DNA from: Phycisphaerales bacterium
Lineage (GTDB): Bacteria; Planctomycetota; Phycisphaerae; Phycisphaerales; UBA1924
Direction of reading: 5' to 3'
DNA length: 10,907 nucleotides
Assembly (NCBI GenBank): GCA_030680655.1
Contig: JAUXUZ010000353.1
Location: forward strand, 1-10,907
Of the stretch, positions 5,186 to 10,907 are shown one piece after another. Within the stretch, counting starts at the first letter, position 1. The number at the start of each line of letters is the position of its first letter. The translations under genes were made by a program, and so were the position numbers. Under the pieces are notes generated by a model. It did not search any database. It had not been told where the DNA came from and saw only the letters and a program-made list of their open reading frames with translations.

Positions 5186-7099
5186 ATGCTCCGTCGAACC
5201 GTCAACTGTGGTGAAGCCCGCGAATCGCACGTCGGTCAGGAAGTCGTCCTCAACGGGTGGGTCAACTCCTACCGCGACCACGGCGGGCTGATCTTCATCG
5301 ACCTGCGCGACCGCAACGGCCTCACCCAGCTCGTCTTCGACCGGGAGGATGGCGCCCTCCAGTCCGTGCTCGACGGTGCCGACAAGCTCCGCAACGAGGA
5401 CTGCATCGCCGTCAAGGGGAAGGTCCGGGTCCGCATCGGCGGCGAGAACCCCAAGCTCGCCACCGGCAAGGTCGAGGTGGTGGTCATGCACCTCGACGTC
5501 CTCAACAAGACGGAGAACCCCCCCTTCCTCCCCGATGACATGCTCGCGCTCCCCAACGAGGACCTGCGGCTGAAGTACCGCTACCTCGACCTCCGCCGCC
5601 CGAAGATGCAGTCGATCCTCGGCACGCGGAGCCGCGCGCTGAAGGTCGCCCGCGACTACTTCCACGGTGAGGGGTTCCTCGAGGTCGAAACGCCCATCCT
5701 CTATAAGTCGACGCCCGAGGGCGCCCGCGAGTTCCTCGTGCCGGTCCGCAACGTGCCGGGCACGTTCTACGCGCTCCCCCAGTCGCCCCAGCTCTTCAAG
5801 CAGATCCTGATGGTGAGCGGCGCTGACCGCTACATGCAGATCTGCCGCTGCTTCCGCGATGAGGACCCGCGGGCCGACCGCCAGCCGGAGTTCACGCAGA
5901 TCGACTTAGAAATGTCCTTCGTCCGCCGTGAGCACATCATGGAGACGATGGAGGGGTTCATCAAGTACTTCTGGAAGCAGATGCTCGGGCTCGACATCCC
6001 CACCATCCAGCGGATGACGTTCCGGGATGCGATGGAGAACTACGGCATCGACCGCCCCGATACGCGCTACGACCTGCGCATCAAGGACATCTCCGAGTTC
6101 GCGGCGAAGTTGGACTTCAAGGTCTTCCAGGACAAGCTCGCCCTCGGCGCTGACCGCCCCGCCTTTAACAGCAAGCGGGGTGTGGTGAAGTGCATGCGCG
6201 TCCCCGGCGGCGCTGAAAAACTCACCCGCAAGATCACCGACGGCTACACCGAGTTCGTCAAGCGCTTCGGCGCGGGCGGTGTCGCCGTGGTCAAGGTCAT
6301 CAAGGGTGAGGACGGCAACGCCAAGCTCGACACGGGCATCGCCAAGTTCCTCGAGCCCGTCAAGGCCGACTTCATGGCCGCCAGCGGGGCCCAGATCGGC
6401 GACACCATCCTCTTCTTCGCCGACACCTACGCCATCGCCACCAAGGCCGCGGGCGAACTCCGCCAGCAAGTCGCCCGCGACATGGGCCTCGTGCCCAAGC
6501 CGGGCGCAGAGGGTGGCCCGTGGAACTTCCTCTGGGTCATCGACTTCCCCATGTTCGAGCGCAACAAGGAGACGGGCAAGTGGGTGGCGATGCACCACCC
6601 CTTCACCGCACCGCGCGACGACCAGCGTGACCTCTTCGTCAACGCCGACGTCGACGACGAGGTCGCCATCGAGTCGATCGTCAGCGCGGGCTACGACATC
6701 GTGCTCAACGGCAGCGAGATCGCCGGCGGCAGCGTCCGCATCCACGACAAGGACGTGCAGAGCAAGGTCTTCAAGCTCCTGGGCCTCACCCCCGAGAGCG
6801 CGAAGGAAAAGTTCTCCTTCCTCCTCGAAGCCCTGTCGTACGGCGCACCGCCGCACGCCGGCATCGCCTTCGGATTCGACCGCCTCATCATGCACATCTG
6901 CGGCACCGACAACATCCGCGACGTGATCGCCTTCCCCAAGACGCAGATCGGCCAGGACCTGATGACCCGCGCCCCGAGCACGGTGCCGGAGAAGCAGCTC
7001 ACCGACCTGCACGTCAAGAGCACGTGGGATGCGGTGGCCCACGCGGCGGCACAGGCCGCGGCACAAGCAGCCAACAACGCACCCCCGCCGAAGGCCTGA
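5186..7099 (+). CDS. aspS: Aspartyl-tRNA synthetase, bacterial type
   Basis: Class II aminoacyl-tRNA synthetase of 637 residues that charges tRNA-Asp with aspartate using ATP in the cytosol. The N-terminal OB-fold anticodon-binding domain is at about 1-105 (GWVNSYRDHGG, then IFIDLRDR). Motif 1 lies in GFLEVETPIL (163-172). STPEGAREFLVP (175-186) and QSPQLFKQ (199-206) line the aspartate site. Motif 2 is FRDEDPRADRQPEF (223-236). The GAD insertion typical of bacterial AspRS covers about 300-425. Motif 3 is AGIAFGFDRL (558-567). It is somewhat longer than the roughly 590 residues of the E. coli enzyme, mainly because of an Ala/Gln tail (618-631) ending in PPPKA. His32 in the RDHGG segment corresponds to the position that is His in non-discriminating and Leu in discriminating bacterial AspRS, so this enzyme may also make Asp-tRNA(Asn) for GatCAB. 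The start at 5186 fits family length; the open frame reaches back to 5096. It is transcribed alone, divergently from cyclophilin gene 2. Confidence 0.97.
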   Translation: MLRRTVNCGEARESHVGQEVVLNGWVNSYRDHGGLIFIDLRDRNGLTQLVFDREDGALQSVLDGADKLRNEDCIAVKGKVRVRIGGENPKLATGKVEVVVMHLDVLNKTENPPFLPDDMLALPNEDLRLKYRYLDLRRPKMQSILGTRSRALKVARDYFHGEGFLEVETPILYKSTPEGAREFLVPVRNVPGTFYALPQSPQLFKQILMVSGADRYMQICRCFRDEDPRADRQPEFTQIDLEMSFVRREHIMETMEGFIKYFWKQMLGLDIPTIQRMTFRDAMENYGIDRPDTRYDLRIKDISEFAAKLDFKVFQDKLALGADRPAFNSKRGVVKCMRVPGGAEKLTRKITDGYTEFVKRFGAGGVAVVKVIKGEDGNAKLDTGIAKFLEPVKADFMAASGAQIGDTILFFADTYAIATKAAGELRQQVARDMGLVPKPGAEGGPWNFLWVIDFPMFERNKETGKWVAMHHPFTAPRDDQRDLFVNADVDDEVAIESIVSAGYDIVLNGSEIAGGSVRIHDKDVQSKVFKLLGLTPESAKEKFSFLLEALSYGAPPHAGIAFGFDRLIMHICGTDNIRDVIAFPKTQIGQDLMTRAPSTVPEKQLTDLHVKSTWDAVAHAAAQAAAQAANNAPPPKA

Positions 7100-7148
7100 C
7101 GCTATCGTCCGAAAAACTCGCTTTTCTCCCACCGGACGCAGTGTCGGG

Positions 7149-7215
7149 TTGGCACCGCGCAAGAATTCGTGGTACCTTGCAACCGCGTAGGCCTGTTGCC
7201 TCCCCCCTAGTGGAG
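7149..7215 (+). promoter_or_regulatory. Promoter candidate and RBS of the dockerin-protein gene
   Basis: TTGGCA (7149-7154) matches the -35 consensus in 5 of 6 positions; 18 bp later TACCTT (7173-7178) is only a weak -10. GGAG (7212-7215), 7 nt before the ATG at 7223, is the ribosome-binding site. No intrinsic terminator for aspS is visible in 7100-7222, so some readthrough from aspS is possible. Confidence 0.35.
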
Positions 7216-7222
7216 TGGTTGT

Positions 7223-9844
7223 ATGCGTCCGCTTTCCTTTCTCGCCGCGGCTGTAGCGGGCCATTGTGCAGCAGCCACCGCTGCTCTTGCGCAGTGCCCG
7301 ACCGACTACTTCGTCTACTTCAACGACAAGCCCGACGATCTGGCCCCCGGCAACGGCGTTGTCGCCGGCGCGTTCGATGTCCCGGCGATCACCCTCTTTG
7401 ATCCTGACGGCACCGGCCCGCTCGCGCCGATCTTCATCGCGGCCATCCATTACATCGGCCCGGCCGACTGCGCCAACCAGTTCACCATCTCCAGCGAGTG
7501 GACGCGCCTCGATCGCTGGGACACCGCTACGAGCACGTGGGTGCCCATCTCGCCGAGGTTCGACGGCGTGGTGTCGTGCTTCGAGCTGTTTGATGAAGAC
7601 CAGGGCGGGCCGAACCCGGCGCGGCTTTACATCGGCGGGCGGTTCAGCGGCTGGAACGGCATCAACAGCCCCAACATCATGCGCTACGACGGCACCACCT
7701 TCACCGGCGTGCGCAACGGGCTTAACAACACCGTTTGGTGTATGCGCGTGCACGACGACGACGGCACCGGACCGATCGCACCGAAGCTCTACCTGGGCGG
7801 CCAGATGAGCGCGGCCCACGCCTCCGCAGCGCAAGGCCAGGTCAACTGCGGGAACCTCATCCGCCTCACCGGCGGCCAACTCTGGGAGAACCCGCCTTCG
7901 GGGTTCAACGACTCGGTGTTCGCTATCGCTTCGTTCGACGAGGACGGCCCCGGTCCCGGCGTCGCCAAGTTGGCGGCGGGCGGCGCTTTCTCCGCCAACG
8001 GAGCGCTGACCCATCGCATGATCTCGCTCTGGGACGGCGCCAACTGGACAACCCTGGGGACCGGCCTCGACCCAGTCGAGAGTTGGCCCTCCCCGGCCCG
8101 CCGGGTCTTCTCGCTCTGCGAGTTCGACGAGGACGGCTCGGGCCCTCAGCTCCCCTCGCTCTTTGTTGGGGGCAGCTTCTACCGCACCATGGACGGAGGG
8201 ATCTCCCCGCTGGTCGTCCGCTGGCGGAAGAACCACGTCACCGGCAATGCCGGGTGGCTCAGCGTCCCTTCGGCGCCGGGGCTGGACACTAACCCCAGCG
8301 GCACGCTCTGCTCCAACTTCTGCTCAAACTACCCCTACGAGCCGCTCAAGCCGCGCGTGCTCTGCATGATGCCCTTCGACACCGACGGTGCGGGTGCCGG
8401 CCCGACGGAACTCTTCATCGGGGGTGACATCACCAACGGTCTCATGAAGTGGAACCCGGCTACTAACACGACAAGCTGGGTCCAGGGCGACAGCGGCATC
8501 TACTTTGGCCAGGCACCCTCGGCTTGGTCAAACGACAGCTACGGTGGCAAGTTCCCCCTCGCCATGCTCAACGTCGCCGGCAACGCCAGTGTGCCCGAGC
8601 GGTTGATCATCGGCGCGGGCAAGATCCTCCAGCAGGTTCCGATCCCGATCCACAACCCGTACCAGCAGGGCTGCCCATGGGCCACCATCAACATGACCAC
8701 CACATGGGTTTGCAACCCGATCATCGCATGGGGTGCCGGCGGAAACGGGCCCGGTGTTTCGAATCCTCCCGACAACACCTGGGTCAACATCCCCGCCTCT
8801 GCCTCTGGTGGCTTCGGACTGGTCGCCTCAGGCTCGGGGCCGTTCACTTACCGCTGGCGCAAAAACGGAATTGACCTGATAAACGGCACATCACAGGGGC
8901 TGGGCAATGTCATCGGCGCAACCGGGCCGGTCACCATTATCGGCGGAACTGCCAATCCGATCACCGTGGCCGCGCAGGGGTGGTACGACTGCCGCGTGAG
9001 CAACGACTGCGGCTCTGGCTACAGCCCCTCGGCCTGGATGGTTGTGCAGCCCGACGCCACCCCCTACTTCCCTATCCGCTTCGACGAGCCCGCCCCACCG
9101 GTCTTCACGACCATCGCCAACGCCCCGCTCGGCGGTCTGCTCGGCAACGCGCCGTGGCCCCGGTTCTTCACACACGTAGGGGAGACGCCCTTCGCCATCG
9201 CCCCCACCGGCAACAACGCGTGGCGCTCGCGCTTTGCGCCAGGCGACCCCAACGACCCCAAATCCATCTACATCTCGCTCGCCCACTCAGGCATCGGCGA
9301 GGTGTTCACCATGCTCAACACCGACGGCAGCGTGCCGACCAACGTCGGCTTCACGTTCTCCACGGCCGCCGGGCAGTACTACACCACCACGCTCATCGCC
9401 GGCACGCACATCCGCTCGTATACAGCGTTCTTTGGCCCGCAGACCACCGCCAGCGCTGACACCACCAACGTCTACGACAACGGCCTTACGCGCCTCGACA
9501 AGCAGCGCATCCTCCTTCCAAACGAGTTCCGCAACCAAATGCTCACCTCTTTGATCGTCACCGACCTGGGCACCGATGGCAGCGGCCGATCCATCCTCGC
9601 GGGGCTCACGCTCCATCAACTCCCACCGGCCTGCGGCGGTGCCGACTTCGGTGGCCAGGGCGGCGTCCCCGGCGCTGATGGCATCCTCGACAACAACGAC
9701 TTCATCGTTTTCATCGACCGCTACTTCGCCGGCGATCCCGCCGCGGATGTTGGTAGCCAGGGGGGCATCCCTCCCGGCGATGGCGTGTTCGACAACAACG
9801 ACTTCATCGTCTTCATCGACATGTTCTTTGCCGGCTGCCCCTAG
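7223..9844 (+). CDS. Exported multidomain protein with FDxDG repeats, Ig-like domain and GC-type dockerin pair
   Basis: The protein has 873 residues. A signal peptide (1-23) with Arg2, an Ala-rich core and a cleavage site after ALA is visible; the next residues, QCP, do not make a lipobox. Six copies of FDxDGxGP begin at 59, 123, 177, 238, 301 and 385. Each is followed by L(Y/F)(I/V/L)GG or a close variant and often by an aromatic-rich strand such as SLWDGANWTTLG. A weaker seventh unit is at 444-466. The 54-84-residue spacing suggests a six- or seven-bladed beta-propeller. An Ig-like domain follows (about 525-609, YRWRKNGIDL and WYDCRVSNDC). A beta-rich region of unknown family lies at about 615-800. 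The end (802-873) is a tandem dockerin-like pair closed by AGCP, the Phycisphaerales GC-type. Export to the envelope or outside, with anchoring through the tail, is inferred. No catalytic residues were recognised, so a binding or structural role is as likely as an enzyme. The start has GGAG 7 nt upstream. Confidence 0.88.
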   Translation: MRPLSFLAAAVAGHCAAATAALAQCPTDYFVYFNDKPDDLAPGNGVVAGAFDVPAITLFDPDGTGPLAPIFIAAIHYIGPADCANQFTISSEWTRLDRWDTATSTWVPISPRFDGVVSCFELFDEDQGGPNPARLYIGGRFSGWNGINSPNIMRYDGTTFTGVRNGLNNTVWCMRVHDDDGTGPIAPKLYLGGQMSAAHASAAQGQVNCGNLIRLTGGQLWENPPSGFNDSVFAIASFDEDGPGPGVAKLAAGGAFSANGALTHRMISLWDGANWTTLGTGLDPVESWPSPARRVFSLCEFDEDGSGPQLPSLFVGGSFYRTMDGGISPLVVRWRKNHVTGNAGWLSVPSAPGLDTNPSGTLCSNFCSNYPYEPLKPRVLCMMPFDTDGAGAGPTELFIGGDITNGLMKWNPATNTTSWVQGDSGIYFGQAPSAWSNDSYGGKFPLAMLNVAGNASVPERLIIGAGKILQQVPIPIHNPYQQGCPWATINMTTTWVCNPIIAWGAGGNGPGVSNPPDNTWVNIPASASGGFGLVASGSGPFTYRWRKNGIDLINGTSQGLGNVIGATGPVTIIGGTANPITVAAQGWYDCRVSNDCGSGYSPSAWMVVQPDATPYFPIRFDEPAPPVFTTIANAPLGGLLGNAPWPRFFTHVGETPFAIAPTGNNAWRSRFAPGDPNDPKSIYISLAHSGIGEVFTMLNTDGSVPTNVGFTFSTAAGQYYTTTLIAGTHIRSYTAFFGPQTTASADTTNVYDNGLTRLDKQRILLPNEFRNQMLTSLIVTDLGTDGSGRSILAGLTLHQLPPACGGADFGGQGGVPGADGILDNNDFIVFIDRYFAGDPAADVGSQGGIPPGDGVFDNNDFIVFIDMFFAGCP
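9641..9835 (+). repeat. Tandem dockerin-like repeat pair inside the exported protein
   Basis: Two units lie head to tail: residues 807-840 (9641-9742) and 841-871 (9743-9835). Each begins AD-x-G-x-QGG and shares the segment DNNDFIVFID followed by x(R/M)-aromatic-FAG. The DNA is also close, with the GACAACAACGACTTCATCGT core identical in both. The acidic residues resemble a shortened dockerin calcium loop. Cys804 and Cys872 bracket the pair and are well placed for a disulfide. Confidence 0.75.
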
Positions 9845-9848
9845 CGGG

Positions 9849-9874
9849 CCCTCCCCCCCTCCCCCCCCAAGCCC
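9849..9874 (-). other. G-quadruplex-forming sequence between convergent genes
   Basis: The minus strand reads GGG-CTT-G8-A-G7-A-GGG, four guanine tracts with loops of 3, 1 and 1 nt, a canonical quadruplex pattern. It starts at the base after the ftsY stop codon and ends 5 nt from the stop of the convergent exported-protein gene. It fills almost the whole intergenic gap. No hairpin-plus-T-tract terminator exists here for either gene. Confidence 0.6.
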
Positions 9875-10831
9875 TCATTCGCTGAACATGGCCTCGACGA
9901 AGCTGTCGGGGTCGAAGGGAGCGAGGTCCTCGGGGCGTTCGCCGGTGCCGATGAACTTGACGGGGATGTTGGTGGCCGCGCGGATGGCGACAACGACGCC
10001 ACCCTTGGCGGTGCCATCGAGCTTGGCGAGGATAATGCCTGTGACACCGCCCCCGCTCTCGCCAGTCCCGGTAGCCTTGCCGAACTCCTCGGCCTGACGA
10101 AGGGCGTTCTGGCCGGTGGTTGCATCGAGCACCAGCAGCGTCTCGTGCGGCGCGCCGGGGATGCTCTTGGCGATGACACCCTTGATCTTGGCGAGCTGCC
10201 TCATCAGCGGGTCCTGCGTCTGCAGGCGCCCCGCTGTGTCGATGATGACGACGTCCACGCCGCGCGCGATCGCGGCCTTGCAGGCGTCGAAAGCCACGGC
10301 GGCGGGGTCGGCCCCCGGGTTGCCCTTGACGACATCAACGCCCAGACGTTCGCCCCAGATCTCCAGCTGACGGACCGCGCCGGCGCGGAACGTGTCGCAC
10401 GCGCCCAGCAGCACGGTCTTGTTCTGATCTTGGAGGTACCTGGTGAGCTTGGCGATGCTGGTGGTTTTGCCAGCGCCGTTGATGCCGGTGATGAGACAAA
10501 CGGTGGGCTTGCCTGCGGCGACAGCGAGGGGCACCGCGCCCGATGCGCCATCGTGGTCGAGCATCGTCTTGAGGCCGCGCTTGAGGTGTTCAAGGAGGTC
10601 GCGGCTCTCTGTGAGCCGGCCGGCGCGGAAATCGGCGCGGGCGGAATCGATGAGCCTCGCTGTCGCCTTGTTGCCGACGTCGGCCTCAAGGAGCATGCGC
10701 TGCACATCGTCGATCAGCGACTCATCGAGCTTGCGCCCAAGGATGAGCGAGCGGAGGCCGGAGACGAAGGTCTCCTTCGTCTTGGCGAGCGCCCCGCTGA
10801 GCGTCGAAATGACCTTTGAAAAGAGACCCAT
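9875..10831 (-). CDS. ftsY: Signal recognition particle receptor FtsY
   Basis: SRP-type GTPase of 318 residues that docks ribosome-SRP complexes at the inner membrane and hands nascent membrane proteins to SecYEG. It starts with an amphipathic helix (GLFSKVISTLSGALAKTKE, 2-20) that can bind membrane directly; the long acidic A domain of E. coli FtsY is absent, as in many bacteria. The four-helix N domain covers about 20-100. The G domain carries P-loop GINGAGKTT (116-124), DTFRAGAVRQL (146-156, insertion-box region), DTAGR (198-202), AKLDG (269-273, guanine specificity) and GTGERPEDL (295-303), which closes with APFDP. FtsY rather than Ffh is clear because there is no C-terminal M domain and because of the GTGE...DLxxFDP ending. 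A short Gly-rich insert, TGTGESGGG (254-262), precedes the guanine-specificity strand. The ATG at 10831 lacks a clear Shine-Dalgarno and sits behind strong hairpins. A gene end seems to lie about 24 nt upstream, suggesting an operon. Confidence 0.96.
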   Translation of the reverse strand: MGLFSKVISTLSGALAKTKETFVSGLRSLILGRKLDESLIDDVQRMLLEADVGNKATARLIDSARADFRAGRLTESRDLLEHLKRGLKTMLDHDGASGAVPLAVAAGKPTVCLITGINGAGKTTSIAKLTRYLQDQNKTVLLGACDTFRAGAVRQLEIWGERLGVDVVKGNPGADPAAVAFDACKAAIARGVDVVIIDTAGRLQTQDPLMRQLAKIKGVIAKSIPGAPHETLLVLDATTGQNALRQAEEFGKATGTGESGGGVTGIILAKLDGTAKGGVVVAIRAATNIPVKFIGTGERPEDLAPFDPDSFVEAMFSE

Positions 10832-10832
10832 C

Positions 10833-10860
10833 GCTGCGCGCAGCTGAGCAAGAGCTCAGC
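10833..10860 (-). promoter_or_regulatory. Hairpins immediately upstream of ftsY
   Basis: GCTGAGC (10843-10849) pairs perfectly with GCTCAGC (10854-10860) around a 4-nt loop. Next to it the palindrome GCTGCGCGCAGC (10833-10844) ends 1 nt before the ftsY ATG; the two share GC at 10843-10844, so they compete. This occupies the place where a ribosome-binding site should be and overlaps the stop codon of the likely upstream gene, which would fit translational coupling. No T-tract follows, so a terminator is unlikely. Confidence 0.45.
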
Positions 10861-10907
10861 CCTCACCCTCCATCACGGATTGATCGTTCGCCGGATCAGC
10901 GGCGGGG
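10856..10907 (-). CDS. C-terminal end of an unidentified gene upstream of ftsY (partial)
   Basis: On the minus strand one frame is open from the window edge and reads PAADPANDQSVMEGEG before a TGA at 10856-10858. The stop lies 24 nt before the ftsY ATG, a typical operon spacing. The Pro/Ala/acidic composition looks like a disordered tail; a SecG-like tail would make sense beside ftsY, but 16 residues cannot establish it. Another frame stops earlier with a more basic sequence, and I consider it less likely. Only the end is in the window. Confidence 0.4.
   Translation of the reverse strand, partial: PAADPANDQSVMEGEG

Noticed and set aside
4781..5665. Minus-strand frame of 294 codons across the aspS start and the intergenic region
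   Set aside because: Shadow of aspS and of cyclophilin gene 2 in another frame; no motif and no ribosome-binding site.
7295..7300. Cys25 after the signal peptide as a lipoprotein anchor
   Set aside because: The preceding residues ALAQ put Gln at -1, which does not fit a lipobox; signal peptidase I cleavage after ALA is more likely.
5906..8236. Minus-strand open frame of 776 codons across aspS and the start of the exported-protein gene
   Set aside because: It is antisense to two secure genes, and its Val/Asp/Glu-rich translation has no domain. Third-position GC bias in the real genes leaves the opposite strand free of stops.
9853..9868. Poly-C runs as a phase-variable tract
   Set aside because: They lie between stop codons of convergent genes, so length changes would not shift any reading frame; no promoter spacing is affected.
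1..10907. Search for CRISPR arrays, insertion-sequence ends, toxin-antitoxin or other defence genes
   Set aside because: No regularly spaced repeats, transposase motifs or flanking target duplications were seen; all large open frames belong to the genes listed.

Overview
The window looks like chromosome of a high-GC planctomycete, most likely class Phycisphaerae. Three things point there. Two secreted cyclophilins carry an N-terminal LExRxLL element (the planctomycete LEPR-XLL motif). A large secreted protein ends in a paired dockerin-like domain whose last residues are AGCP, the 'GC-type' dockerin seen in Phycisphaerales. Bacterial housekeeping genes (aspS, ftsY, prpB, a tRNA-Val) sit as single units rather than in large operons. 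No phage, transposon, CRISPR or defence genes were seen, and no complete new system is evident.

Layout, left to right. Positions 1-320 hold a minus-strand tRNA-Val(GAC) with its own promoter. A minus-strand prpB (2-methylisocitrate lyase) follows. Next come two tandem minus-strand paralogues (ppiA-like 1 and 2). Each has a LEPR-XLL leader, a cyclophilin-type peptidyl-prolyl isomerase domain and a tail of Ig/cadherin-like repeats with DxDGxG calcium-type loops. Each has its own promoter candidate and a strong 5'UTR hairpin exactly 3 nt upstream of a GAGRAAG ribosome-binding site. A divergent intergenic region of about 290 bp separates ppi 2 from plus-strand aspS (AspRS with a His in the position linked to the non-discriminating type). 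After it is a plus-strand gene for an 873-residue exported protein: signal peptide, a probable beta-propeller built on an FDxDGxGP repeat, an Ig-like domain, a beta-rich module and a GC-type dockerin pair. It converges on minus-strand ftsY (SRP receptor). The 30-bp gap between them holds a guanine-quadruplex sequence directly behind the ftsY stop. At the right edge, the last codons of another minus-strand gene appear to run into ftsY.

Functionally the genes fall into a core set (tRNA-Val, aspS for Asp-tRNA and perhaps Asp-tRNA(Asn), ftsY for co-translational membrane targeting, prpB for propionate oxidation) and an envelope set (two cyclophilins and the dockerin protein). The envelope genes presumably depend on the export route that FtsY and Sec serve, but nothing in the layout shows that they work together. 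The points most worth following are the shared leader architecture of the twin cyclophilins, the G-quadruplex between convergent genes and the near-identical dockerin pair bracketed by two cysteines.
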